In this document: positions 41,548 to 50,263 of the stretch, piece by piece | How the letters are laid out: the number at the start of each line of letters is the position of its first letter | Position numbering within the stretch: position 1 is the first letter of the stretch | Assembly: GCF_036013645.1 (NCBI RefSeq) | Contig: NZ_CP107869.1 | Coordinates: 5,828,001-5,892,000 of the forward strand | DNA: 64,000 nucleotides | Reading direction: 5' to 3' | DNA from: Streptomyces sp. NBC_00490 | GTDB lineage: Bacteria > Actinomycetota > Actinomycetes > Streptomycetales > Streptomycetaceae | Notes under the pieces: model-generated | Told to the model about the DNA's origin: nothing | The model's database searches: none | The model's input: the letters and a program-made list of their open reading frames with translations, nothing else | Program-made: the position numbers and the translations under genes

Positions 41548-42489
41548 TCAGCCGTGACGGTCGCCCGCCCCCACCGGCACGGTCAGGAGCACCAGCCCCA
41601 CCGCCAGAACGGCCAGCCCGCACCAGGACGCGGCCGGCAGGCGTTCGCCGAGAACGGTGACGCCCAGGACCGCCGCGACGGCGGGTTCCGCGAGGGTCAG
41701 CGTCGTGGCCGTCGCCGCCGGGGTGTGGCGCAGTCCGTGGCCGAAGAGCCGGTAGGCCAGACAGACGGTGAAGAGGGCGAGGTACACGGTCACCGTCGCG
41801 CCGCGGGAGGTCGTGAGCCAGTGCGGGTCGACGTACAGGAAGAGCGGCAGCACCAGCAGCCCGGCCGCGCCGAACAGCACGCCCATCACCGCGTCGGAAG
41901 GGTGCCCGCGCATGATGAGCCGACCGCCGATCAGCGAATAGACGGCGTACGACAGTCCCGCGCCCGTCGCGAGGGCGACGCCCGTCAGGTCCATCGGCGT
42001 GGCCGTTCCGGTGAGTTCGGGGCCCAGCACCAGAAGGGCGCAGCCCAGCACGGCGGCCCCGGTGGCGGCGCCCCAGCGTGACGTCGGCCGGGCCCGTCCG
42101 GTGAGCCAGGCCAGCAGCCCGGCGAAGACCGGCGCGCTGCCCAGCGCGATCACGGTGGCCACCGCCACCCCGGTCCGGGCGACCGCCGGATAGAAGGTGA
42201 TGGGGTACCCGGCCACCGCCAGCGCCCCGAGGACGAGCAGCCGCCGTTCGCCCCGCGTGCACGCGGTCGGCAGCGAGCGGGCGCCGCGCGAGGTCAGGAA
42301 CAGCAGGAGGCCGCCGAGGGTGAGCCCGGCGCAGCCGATGGCCGCCGCCGGTGCGCCGGCCGGTGCGAGAGAGCCGGCGGTCCCGGTCGTGCCCCACAGG
42401 ACGGCCGAGGCGAGGATGGGCGCGGGGCCGCCGAGGAGGCCGGCGCGAGAAGGGCGTGCGGGGGGCAGGGAGATCGTGCGGTTCGGCAC
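41548..42489 (-). CDS. EamA/DMT-family transporter
   Basis: This 313-residue protein has ten predicted helices and a duplicated EamA domain. The first (about residues 25-150) begins PAPILASAVLWGTTGTAGSL; the second (about 165-305) includes GLSYAVYSLIGGRLIMRGHP and ends LTLAEPAVAAVLGVTVLGER. Family members export amino acids or other small metabolites, and the substrate is unknown. It has no close homology in arrangement to the second EamA gene at 61794. Confidence 0.9.
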   Translation of the reverse strand: MPNRTISLPPARPSRAGLLGGPAPILASAVLWGTTGTAGSLAPAGAPAAAIGCAGLTLGGLLLFLTSRGARSLPTACTRGERRLLVLGALAVAGYPITFYPAVARTGVAVATVIALGSAPVFAGLLAWLTGRARPTSRWGAATGAAVLGCALLVLGPELTGTATPMDLTGVALATGAGLSYAVYSLIGGRLIMRGHPSDAVMGVLFGAAGLLVLPLFLYVDPHWLTTSRGATVTVYLALFTVCLAYRLFGHGLRHTPAATATTLTLAEPAVAAVLGVTVLGERLPAASWCGLAVLAVGLVLLTVPVGAGDRHG

Positions 42490-42748
42490 AGTCGTCGTAC
42501 TTCCGTCGTCGAATACGTCTGGGACCGGATCCGAAACGGGCGCACGACGAGCACCCCTGACAGCTTCTACGAGCCGGTCGGGGCCGGAATCAAACCGCTC
42601 TCGGTGTCTGCGCCCGTCAGGCGCAGAGCGGCGGCAGAACGACGTGCCAGTACGAGTTCACCCGGTGATGGTACGGCCGCACCGACGGGCCTGTCAGGGG
42701 CGTGACACGTGGATCTCTCGGGCGGTGCGGCTACGCACACGCCCCGGA

Positions 42749-43180
42749 TCAGGGCCACACCAGGCAGTACGGCTGGTGCCCCGCCTCGTGCAGGCGGTGG
42801 CTGAAGTCCTGCCACTCGTGCAGCAGTTGGTACACGTTGAACGCGTCCCGCGGGCCGCCGCGGTCCGGGACCGTGGACCAGATGAACGCCGCCGCGCCGA
42901 CCGCTTCCTCGCCGATGCCGCGCAGCGGGTCAACGACCGTCATGGGGAGCTTCACGACCGCGTAGTCGGGGTGCAGGACGACCAGTTCGAGCGGGGGGAC
43001 CTTGTGCAGCGGGACGCCTTCTATGCCGGTGAGGACCATGGCCGCCATGGTCTCCGGCTTGATCTTGGTGAACATGCCGTTCATCCCGAGCTCGTCGCCG
43101 CCGAGCTCCTCGGGGCGCATCGAGATCGGGACGCGGGCCGCGGTCGCACCGTCCGGCGCGCCGAAGTACTTGTACGTCAC
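42749..43180 (-). CDS. conserved hypothetical protein (TYKYFGAPDG type)
   Basis: This 143-residue soluble protein starts with GTG followed by TYKYFGAPDGATAARVPISM. It contains MNGMFTKIKPETMAAMVLTG, VVLHPDYAVVKLPM and VYQLLHEWQDFSHRLHEAGH. I do not recognise a characterised family, though it looks well structured and conserved. The GTG at 43180 overlaps the stop of the small upstream ORF as GTGA, which fixes this start over the longer open frame. About 260 bp of sequence without a gene follow it to the EamA start. Confidence 0.7.
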   Translation of the reverse strand: MTYKYFGAPDGATAARVPISMRPEELGGDELGMNGMFTKIKPETMAAMVLTGIEGVPLHKVPPLELVVLHPDYAVVKLPMTVVDPLRGIGEEAVGAAAFIWSTVPDRGGPRDAFNVYQLLHEWQDFSHRLHEAGHQPYCLVWP

Positions 43181-43395
43181 CCCCACCCGACCACCATTCC
43201 TGCTCCCCGCCCCCAGCTGCTCGATCCGACGTTCGATACGTCGGTCGTCCCGCTCCGACTCACTCGGGACCGCATGTCCTTGACGTGATTCTGCGGCTTC
43301 CTCCGCGTCGCGCCGGTGCCTTCCCCGCCGGGCACGTCGAGGACCCAGGTCATCAGTCCCCTCGCCCAGTCCGCCACCGCGATGCATATCTCCAC
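43177..43395 (-). CDS. small ORF coupled to the downstream hypothetical gene
   Basis: The encoded 72-residue peptide begins (GTG) EICIAVADWARGLMTWVLD. It has a hydrophobic first third and a basic Ser/Gly-rich rest. It matches no family I know. Its stop overlaps the next start (GTGA), an arrangement that supports real translation. The ribosome-binding site is weak. Confidence 0.4.
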   Translation of the reverse strand: MEICIAVADWARGLMTWVLDVPGGEGTGATRRKPQNHVKDMRSRVSRSGTTDVSNVGSSSWGRGAGMVVGWG

Positions 43396-43669
43396 CCGAC
43401 TGCTTTTCTAGGAGGCGTGGCCCCCGCCGCGCAACCCGATCATCGTGTCAGTGACCTCCCCCACGGCCGCCCGCCGAAACGTGCGTTGAAACACCTGTCC
43501 GCAGGATCATCGCAGCACCCGAACACCAAGGGCCGCACGAGCTGTGTCTATCAGCTCTCAGTTTCGCAGATGCCGTCGGACCACAGACCGCTGTCGCCCA
43601 GGGCCGCTGGCCTACCCTGAGGAGGAAAGTCGGCAACCGGAGTCCGAGAAGTCGGAGAAGTCGCAGGTC
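43396..43669. other. hemL upstream region, no gene recognised
   Basis: About 270 bp between the small ORF and hemL. It must hold the hemL promoter. I see no Rex-type operator and no clear riboswitch fold. Confidence 0.4.
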
Positions 43670-44986
43670 ATGAGCGAAACGCCCTATTCATACGATGCGC
43701 CTGCCTCACAGGCACTGTTCGACCGTGCGGCCACCGTCACACCGGGCGGCGTGAACTCCCCGGTGCGCGCCTTCCGCGCAGTGGGCGGTACGCCCCGGTT
43801 CATGGTGTCCGGCACCGGCCCGTATCTGACCGACGCCGACGGGCGTGAGTACGTCGACCTCGTCTGCTCCTGGGGGCCCATGATCCTCGGGCACGCACAC
43901 CCCGAGGTCATCGCCGCCGTCCAGGACGCCGTGTCGCGCGGTACGTCCTTCGGTACGCCCGGCGAGGGCGAGGTCGCGCTCGCCGAGGAGATGGTGGCCC
44001 GGATCGAGCCGCTGGAGCAGGTGCGGCTGGTGTCCAGCGGCACCGAGGCCACCATGTCGGCCATCCGGCTCGCCCGCGGGTTCACCCGGCGGACCAAGGT
44101 CATCAAGTTCGCCGGGTGTTACCACGGTCACGTCGACTCGCTCCTCGCCGCGGCCGGGTCCGGAGTCGCCACCTTCGCCCTTCCCGACACGCCCGGCGTC
44201 ACCGGGGCCCAGGCCGCCGACACCATCGTCCTGCCGTACAACGACCTCGAGGCCGTGCACGAGGCCTTCCACCGGCACCCCGGCGAGATCGCCTGTGTGA
44301 TCACCGAGGCCTCGCCCGGCAACATGGGCGTCGTGCCGCCGCGGCCCGGGTTCAACCAGGGCCTCAAGGACGCGTGCTCCAAGAACGGCGCCCTCTACAT
44401 CTCCGACGAGGTCATGACCGGCTTCCGGACGAGCCGAGCCGGCTGGTACGGGATCGACGGGGTCAAGCCCGACCTCATGACCTTCGGCAAGGTCATGGGC
44501 GGCGGCTTCCCGGCCGCGGCCTTCGGAGGCCGCGCCGACGTCATGGCGCACCTCGCGCCCGCCGGGCCCGTCTACCAGGCCGGCACCCTCTCCGGGAACC
44601 CGGTCGCCACCGCCGCGGGCCTCGCCCAGCTGCGGCTGCTCGACGACGCCGCGTACGACAAGGTCGACGCCGTGTCCGCGCGGATCCAGTCGCTGGTCAC
44701 CGAGGCGCTCACCAAGGAAGGCGTCGCCCACCGGGTGCAGAACGCCTCCAACATGTTCTCCGTCTTCTTCACCGACCGTGAGGTGCGGGACTACGAGGAC
44801 GCCAAGAAGCAGGACTCCTTCCGCTTCACCGCCTTCTTCCACTCGCTGCTGGCCGACGGCGTCTATCTGCCGCCGTCCTCCTTCGAGTCCTGGTTCGTCT
44901 CCACGGCCCACGACGACCAGGCGGTCCAGCGCATCGCCGACGCCCTCCCGGCGGCGGCCCGAGCGGCAGCGGAGGCGACCGCGTGA
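43670..44986 (+). CDS. hemL: glutamate-1-semialdehyde 2,1-aminomutase
   Basis: This 438-residue PLP enzyme converts glutamate-1-semialdehyde (made by HemA at 3623) into 5-aminolevulinate for HemB. The family signature is [17 protein letters not shown]. The PLP pocket is [15 protein letters not shown], and [11 protein letters not shown] precedes the PLP lysine in [15 protein letters not shown] 43670 begins the family N-terminus; the frame is open for 42 further codons upstream without homology. Its stop overlaps the next start (GTGA), coupling it to a histidine phosphatase gene. Confidence 0.97.
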   Translation: MSETPYSYDAPASQALFDRAATVTPGGVNSPVRAFRAVGGTPRFMVSGTGPYLTDADGREYVDLVCSWGPMILGHAHPEVIAAVQDAVSRGTSFGTPGEGEVALAEEMVARIEPLEQVRLVSSGTEATMSAIRLARGFTRRTKVIKFAGCYHGHVDSLLAAAGSGVATFALPDTPGVTGAQAADTIVLPYNDLEAVHEAFHRHPGEIACVITEASPGNMGVVPPRPGFNQGLKDACSKNGALYISDEVMTGFRTSRAGWYGIDGVKPDLMTFGKVMGGGFPAAAFGGRADVMAHLAPAGPVYQAGTLSGNPVATAAGLAQLRLLDDAAYDKVDAVSARIQSLVTEALTKEGVAHRVQNASNMFSVFFTDREVRDYEDAKKQDSFRFTAFFHSLLADGVYLPPSSFESWFVSTAHDDQAVQRIADALPAAARAAAEATA

Positions 44987-45672
44987 GCACCCCGACCAAC
45001 CCCGACATCACCGTCGTCCACCTCATGCGGCACGGTGAGGTCGCCAACCCCGACGGGGTCCTCTACGGCCGTCTCGCCGGCTACCACCTGTCCGAGCTGG
45101 GGCGGCAGATGGCCGACCGGGTCGCCGAGCACCTGGCCCCCCGGGACATCACCTACGTCTGCTCCTCCCCGCTGGAGCGCGCGCAGGAGACGGCCACGCC
45201 GATCGCCAAGGCGCACGGCCTCGACCTCGCGACCGACGGGCGGCTCATCGAGGCCGACAACGTCTTCCAGGGCAAGACCTTCGGCGTCGGCGACGGCGCC
45301 CTGAAGCGGCCCGAGAACTGGAAGCACCTGGTCAACCCCTTCAAGCCGTCGTGGGGTGAGGCCTACGTCGACCAGGTCGTCCGCATGATGGGGGCGCTGG
45401 ACGCCGCGAAGGACGCGGCGCGCGGCCATGAGGCGGTGCTGGTCAGCCATCAGCTGCCGATCTGGATCGTGCGGTCCTACGTCGAGAAGCGGCGGCTGTG
45501 GCACGACCCGCGGCGGCGGCAGTGCACGCTGGCGTCGCTGACGACGTTCACGTACCAGGGCGACAGGATCGTTTCCGTGGGGTACAGCGAGCCCGCGATC
45601 GATCTCGTGCCCGCGCATCTGCGTGCCGGGGCCAAGCCGGTGAAGGGCCAGGACAAGGCGTTCGGGGCGTAA
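44983..45672 (+). CDS. histidine phosphatase (phosphoglycerate mutase-like)
   Basis: This 229-residue phosphatase has the catalytic RHG motif ([18 protein letters not shown]), [14 protein letters not shown], and the second His in [14 protein letters not shown]. It is GpmB/PhoE-like rather than a glycolytic mutase. It is translationally coupled to hemL (GTGA), a conserved link in streptomycetes as I recall. The substrate is unknown. Confidence 0.9.
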   Translation: MSTPTNPDITVVHLMRHGEVANPDGVLYGRLAGYHLSELGRQMADRVAEHLAPRDITYVCSSPLERAQETATPIAKAHGLDLATDGRLIEADNVFQGKTFGVGDGALKRPENWKHLVNPFKPSWGEAYVDQVVRMMGALDAAKDAARGHEAVLVSHQLPIWIVRSYVEKRRLWHDPRRRQCTLASLTTFTYQGDRIVSVGYSEPAIDLVPAHLRAGAKPVKGQDKAFGA

Positions 45673-45795
45673 GGGACGCTTGGATGCCCGCTCGTTGCAT
45701 TTGTTACTGAATCTCCGTGTTCGGGGGGAACCTCCTCGTTCGTCGTGTCCTCTGAATGGGTGACCACTTCGCAGGACGTGACGAACGGGGATGCA

Positions 45796-47097
45796 ATGCG
45801 CGCTCTCACCCGCAGGGGAGCACTCGGACTCGGTGTGGGTGGTGCGGCCGCTCTCGGACTCGCGGGCTGCGGCACCCTCACCTCGTCAGACGGGCCGGGC
45901 CATGCCGGAGGTTCCCCCAGCAGCAAGCCCAGTGCCCGGACGCACCGCGCCCGCCCGCTCGGTGACGGCTCCACGTCGTACACGGGCAAGCAGCCCCACC
46001 AGCCGGCCAGGCCGGAACCGCTGGAGCCGGGCCAGAAGCCGCCGCAGTTCGTCGTCTTCTCCTGGGACGGCGCCGGCGAGGTCGGCAACGGACTCTTCCC
46101 GCGCTTTTTGGACCTCGCCAAGGAGCACGGCGTCCACATGACCTTCTTCCTCTCCGGGCTCTATCTGCTGCCCGAGTCGAAGAAGCGGCTCTACGACCCG
46201 CCCAACAACCCCCTCGGCGCCTCCGACATCGGCTACCTCACCGACGACCACGTCAAGGCCACCCTGACCAACGTCCGACGGGCCTGGCTCGAGGGCCACG
46301 AGATAGGCACCCACTTCAACGGCCACTTCTGCGCCGGCTCCGGCACCGTCGGCAACTGGACGCCCCAGCAGTGGCGCAGCGAGATAGACCAGGCCAAGGC
46401 CTTCGTGAAGGAGTGGCGGACCAACACCGGCTGGACCGATCTGCCCGCCCTGCCCTTCGACTACGACAAGGAACTCGTCGGCGGTCGTACGCCCTGCCTC
46501 CTCGGCCAGGACAACCTGCTGCCCACCGCGCGCGAGCTCGGCTGGCGCTACGACGCCTCCTCGCCCGGCGGCCGCCAGGTCTGGCCGGAGAAGAAGGGCG
46601 GGCTGTGGGACCTGCCGCTCCAGGCGATCCCGTTCCCCGGGCGCAGCTTCGAGGTCCTCTCGATGGACTACAACATGCTCGCCAACCAGTCGATCAACTC
46701 CACCAACGCGCCCGCCCACAACTACCCGGCCTGGCGCGAGCAGGCCGCCGGGGCCTACATCGCCGGCTTCCGGCGCGCCTACGAGTCCAACCGCGCCCCG
46801 TTCTTCGTCGGCAACCACTTCGAGCAGTGGAACGGCGGCATCTACATGGACGCCGTCGAGGAAGCCCTGAAGCACATCGCGGCGGAGAAGGAGAAGGGCG
46901 AGGACGTACGGCTGGTCTCCTTCCGGCAGTTCGTCGACTGGATGGACGTCCAGAAGCCGGAGGTACTGGCCAAGCTGCGGACGCTGGACGTCGGACAGGA
47001 ACCGGCCGGTGGCTGGAACACGTTCATGAAGGCTGGCCCGGACAGCAGCTCGGACAGCTCGGACAGTACTGCCGGGAGCTCCGCGAACGCCGCCTGA
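45796..47097 (+). CDS. Tat-type lipoprotein with polysaccharide-deacetylase fold
   Basis: This 433-residue exported protein has a twin-arginine signal with lipobox (LTRRGALGLGVGGAAALGLA, Cys25). A Pro/Ser-rich linker precedes a NodB-like domain. Motif 1 is VVFSWDGAGEVGNG, with only one of the usual two Asp. The His motif is HEIGTHFNGHFCAG, and PFFVGNHFEQW lies near the end. The C-terminus is Ser/Asp-rich. It may act on cell-wall or surface polysaccharide, but the altered motif 1 makes catalysis uncertain. ATG 45796 was chosen by the signal peptide. It precedes the cytochrome c maturation operon. Confidence 0.82.
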   Translation: MRALTRRGALGLGVGGAAALGLAGCGTLTSSDGPGHAGGSPSSKPSARTHRARPLGDGSTSYTGKQPHQPARPEPLEPGQKPPQFVVFSWDGAGEVGNGLFPRFLDLAKEHGVHMTFFLSGLYLLPESKKRLYDPPNNPLGASDIGYLTDDHVKATLTNVRRAWLEGHEIGTHFNGHFCAGSGTVGNWTPQQWRSEIDQAKAFVKEWRTNTGWTDLPALPFDYDKELVGGRTPCLLGQDNLLPTARELGWRYDASSPGGRQVWPEKKGGLWDLPLQAIPFPGRSFEVLSMDYNMLANQSINSTNAPAHNYPAWREQAAGAYIAGFRRAYESNRAPFFVGNHFEQWNGGIYMDAVEEALKHIAAEKEKGEDVRLVSFRQFVDWMDVQKPEVLAKLRTLDVGQEPAGGWNTFMKAGPDSSSDSSDSTAGSSANAA

Positions 47098-47147
47098 AAT
47101 GCGGATTTCCGCCCGCAAGGGGGGTGCGCAAGATCCCCAGAACGGGC

Positions 47148-47165
47148 ATGCGAAACTTTTCACAT
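47148..47165. promoter_or_regulatory. Rex-type operator overlapping the resA start
   Basis: ATGCGAAACTTTTCACAT is an inverted repeat matching TGTGAAnnnnTTCACA with one deviation (C for T). It overlaps the first two bases of the resA start codon. Binding there would block transcription or initiation of the whole res/ccs operon. I recall the res operon as a reported Rex target in S. coelicolor, and the sequence here supports it. Confidence 0.75.
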
Positions 47166-47766
47166 GAGTGCCCTGACCCGCACCAACCGTCGAGCCGTCC
47201 TGTTCACCGCCACGGCCGCCGCAGCCGCGCTGACCCTCACCGCGTGCAGTTCCGGCGGCAAGGTGGGCGGCAGCGGTGACACCAACTTCATCACCGGGAA
47301 CGACGGCGTCGACACGGTCGCCCAGGGCAAGCGGGACGCCGCCCCCCTGCTGTCCGGCAAGACCATCGACGGCAAGCAGCTCTCCACCGCCGACTACAAG
47401 GGCCAGGTCCTCGTCGTCAATGTGTGGGGCTCCTGGTGCACCCCCTGCCGGGCCGAGGCGAAGAACCTCCAGGCCGTCTCCGAGAAGCTCAAGGGCCAGG
47501 GCGTCCGGTTCGTCGGGATCAACACCCGGGACACCAACACCACCTCGGCGATCAACTTCGAGAAGGAGTTCGGGGTCACCTTCCCGAGCCTGTACGACCC
47601 GACGGGCCGGCAGATGCTCCGCTTCAAGAAGGGCACGCTCAACCCGCAGCTGATCCCCTCCACGCTCGTCATCGACCGCAGCGGCAAGATCGCGGCGCGG
47701 GCGCTGATGGCGCTCAGCGAGGACACCCTGACCGGGATGATCAAGCCCGTCCTCGCGGAGAAGTGA
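47164..47766 (+). CDS. resA: ResA/TlpA-like thiol-disulfide lipoprotein
   Basis: This 200-residue extracytoplasmic thioredoxin-fold protein reduces apocytochrome c haem-binding cysteines. It has a signal peptide with lipobox (TAAAAALTLTAC, Cys28), active site WCTPC (Cys92/Cys95) and a cis-Pro region LIPSTLVIDRSG. There is no Shine-Dalgarno sequence before ATG 47164, because that space is occupied by the Rex-like operator; the mRNA may be leaderless. It heads ccdA-resB-ccsB. Confidence 0.93.
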   Translation: MSALTRTNRRAVLFTATAAAAALTLTACSSGGKVGGSGDTNFITGNDGVDTVAQGKRDAAPLLSGKTIDGKQLSTADYKGQVLVVNVWGSWCTPCRAEAKNLQAVSEKLKGQGVRFVGINTRDTNTTSAINFEKEFGVTFPSLYDPTGRQMLRFKKGTLNPQLIPSTLVIDRSGKIAARALMALSEDTLTGMIKPVLAEK

Positions 47767-47767
47767 C

Positions 47768-48541
47768 GTGAGCGCGACGTTCACGCTCGCCGAGGCGGTG
47801 GGCCGCAACGAGACCGTGTTCAGCGGCGCTCTGCTGCTCGCCCTGCCGCTCGCCGTTCTCGGCGGCCTCATCTCCTTCTTCTCCCCGTGCGTCCTGCCGC
47901 TCGTGCCCGGTTATCTGTCGTACGTCACCGGCGTCAGCGGCACCGACCTCGCGGAGGCGCGGCGCGGCCGGATGGCCGCCGGGGCCTCGCTCTTCGTGCT
48001 CGGCTTCACCGTCGTGTTCGTCTCCGGCGGGGCGCTGTTCGGGTACTTCGGACAGACCCTCCAGGAGGAGCGGGACGTCCTGTCCAAGGTGCTCGGCGTA
48101 CTCATGATCGTCATGGGCATCTTCTTCATGGGCATGATGCCCTGGCTCACCCAGCGGGAGTTCCGCTTCCACACCAGGCCCGCCACCGGGCTGGCCGGCG
48201 CCCCCTTCCTCGGCGCTCTGTTCGGCATCGGCTGGACGCCCTGCATCGGACCGACGCTGTCCTCGGTGCAGTCCCTCGCCATGCAGGACGGCAGCGCCCT
48301 GCGCGGCGCCGTACTGACCGTCGCCTATTGCCTCGGCCTCGGCGTCCCCTTCGTCCTCGCCGCAGTAGCCTTCCGCAAGGCCCTCGGTGCTTTCGCCTGG
48401 GTCAAGCGCCACTACGTCTGGGTGATGCGCATCGGCGGCACGATGATGATCCTGACCGGTGTGCTGCTGCTGACGGGCGCGTGGGACCGTCTTGTGCAGG
48501 AGATGCAAGTCTGGTCCAACGGCTTCACTGTGGGGATCTGA
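47768..48541 (+). CDS. ccdA: CcdA-family thiol:disulfide transmembrane carrier
   Basis: This 257-residue, six-helix membrane protein passes electrons from cytosolic thioredoxin to ResA. The two redox cysteines are in FFSPCVLPLVPGYLSYVTG and IGWTPCIGPTLSSV. The GTG start 47768 follows the resA stop by one base, so translation is coupled. Length is normal for the CcdA group. Confidence 0.94.
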   Translation: MSATFTLAEAVGRNETVFSGALLLALPLAVLGGLISFFSPCVLPLVPGYLSYVTGVSGTDLAEARRGRMAAGASLFVLGFTVVFVSGGALFGYFGQTLQEERDVLSKVLGVLMIVMGIFFMGMMPWLTQREFRFHTRPATGLAGAPFLGALFGIGWTPCIGPTLSSVQSLAMQDGSALRGAVLTVAYCLGLGVPFVLAAVAFRKALGAFAWVKRHYVWVMRIGGTMMILTGVLLLTGAWDRLVQEMQVWSNGFTVGI

Positions 48542-48544
48542 TCG

Positions 48545-50263
48545 ATGAGCAAGACGACGACCAACGCGCCCGCCGACCCGGCCCCCACCGGCGACGAGGA
48601 CCTGGGCGCGGCGGCCTCCCAGCTGTCCACCGCCCCCGTGGAGGACGCCCCCAACCTGCCCTCTCTGGGCGTCATCGGCTGGGTCCGCTGGTTCTGGCGG
48701 CAGCTGACCTCCATGCGGGTCGCACTCTTGCTGCTCCTGCTGCTGTCGCTGGGCGCGATCCCCGGCTCGCTGATCCCGCAGACCGGCACCGACGAGACGA
48801 AGGTCGCCGACTTCCGTAACGCCAACCCCACCCTCGGGGACGTCTACGACAAGCTCGGCCTCTTCCACGTCTACAGCTCGGTGTGGTTCTCCTCGATCTA
48901 CATCCTGCTGTTCGTCTCCCTCATCGGCTGCATCGTGCCCCGCACCTGGCAGTTCGTCGGCCAGCTGCGCGGCCGCCCGCCGGGCGCCCCGAAGCGGCTG
49001 ACACGGCTGCCCGCCTACACCACCTGGCGCACCGAGGCCGAGCCGGAGCAGGTCCGCGAGGCCGCGCTCACCCTGCTGAAGAAGCGCCGCTTCCGCGCCC
49101 ACCTCGCCGGTGACAACGTCGCCGCCGAGAAGGGCTACCTGCGTGAGGTCGGCAACCTCGCCTTCCACATCGCGCTCATCGTGATGCTGATCGCCTTCGC
49201 CTGGGGCCAGCTGTTCAAGATGGAGGGCAACAAGCTGGTCGTCGAGGGCGACGGGTTCTCCAACACCCTCACGCAGTACGACGACTTCAAGTCCGGCACC
49301 CTCTTCACCCAGGACGAGCTGGACCCGTTCAGCTTCACCCTCCACGACTTCCAGGGCAGCTACGAGAAGACCGGCCCCAACCGGGGCACCGCGCGCACCT
49401 TCCAGGCCGACCTCAGTTACCGCCTGGGCGCCTACGGCAAGGCCAAGCGGACGGTCGTCAAGGTCAACAAGCCCCTGGAGATCGGCGACTCCAAGGTCTA
49501 CCTCACCGCCCACGGCTACGCCCCCGTCATCACGGTGCGCGACGGCAAGGGCAATGTCGTCTACCGCGACGCCGTACCGCTGCTGCCGCTCGACAACAAC
49601 ATCACCTCCTCGGGTGTCATCAAGGTCATGGACGGCTACCGCAACACCAAGGGCGTGCGGGAGCAGCTCGGCTTCGAGGCCTTCTTCCTGCCGACGTACA
49701 CGCCCGGCAGCGAGACGGCCTCCACCTTCCCCGCGCTGAACAACCCGGTGCTGAACATCGCGGGCTACTACGGCGACCTCGGGGTCGACGCGGGCATCCC
49801 GCAGAGCGTCTACCAGCTCGACAAGTCCCATCTGAAGGAGTTCAAGGACTCCAAGGGCAAGCAGCAGCGGGAGAACCTCAAGCCGGGCGAGACCATGAAG
49901 CTCCCGGGCGGCGCCGGTTCGATCACCTACGACTCCACGGCGGAGTGGGCCAACTTCCAGGTCACCCGCCAGCCCGCCAGCGGCTGGGCACTGACCGGCT
50001 CGGTCGTCGCGATCTTCGGCCTCGCCGGGTCCCTGTTCATCTCCCGCCGCCGGGTGTGGGTGCGGGCGGTCAGGGGCGCCGACGGTGCGACGGTCGTCGA
50101 GATGGCCGGCCTGGGCCGCAGCGAGTCCGCGAAGGTGCCGGAGGAACTGGGCGACCTCGCGGGGATCCTCTACGACCAGGCGCCCGGGGCGCCGGATCCT
50201 GACGAAGACTCCACCACCACCCCCAACCCCCAAGCCGTACCTGCCGAAGGGGCCGAGAAATGA
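48545..50263 (+). CDS. resB: ResB/Ccs1 cytochrome c synthetase subunit
   Basis: This 572-residue System II component has N-terminal helices (MRVALLLLLLLSLGAIPGSL, SIYILLFVSLIGCIVPRTW), a third helix (FHIALIVMLIAFAWGQLF), a large extracytoplasmic domain and a C-terminal helix (LTGSVVAIFGLAGSLFISRR). With CcsB it carries haem across the membrane and ligates it to apocytochrome. It starts 3 bp after ccdA and overlaps ccsB by four bases (ATGA). Confidence 0.94.
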   Translation: MSKTTTNAPADPAPTGDEDLGAAASQLSTAPVEDAPNLPSLGVIGWVRWFWRQLTSMRVALLLLLLLSLGAIPGSLIPQTGTDETKVADFRNANPTLGDVYDKLGLFHVYSSVWFSSIYILLFVSLIGCIVPRTWQFVGQLRGRPPGAPKRLTRLPAYTTWRTEAEPEQVREAALTLLKKRRFRAHLAGDNVAAEKGYLREVGNLAFHIALIVMLIAFAWGQLFKMEGNKLVVEGDGFSNTLTQYDDFKSGTLFTQDELDPFSFTLHDFQGSYEKTGPNRGTARTFQADLSYRLGAYGKAKRTVVKVNKPLEIGDSKVYLTAHGYAPVITVRDGKGNVVYRDAVPLLPLDNNITSSGVIKVMDGYRNTKGVREQLGFEAFFLPTYTPGSETASTFPALNNPVLNIAGYYGDLGVDAGIPQSVYQLDKSHLKEFKDSKGKQQRENLKPGETMKLPGGAGSITYDSTAEWANFQVTRQPASGWALTGSVVAIFGLAGSLFISRRRVWVRAVRGADGATVVEMAGLGRSESAKVPEELGDLAGILYDQAPGAPDPDEDSTTTPNPQAVPAEGAEK

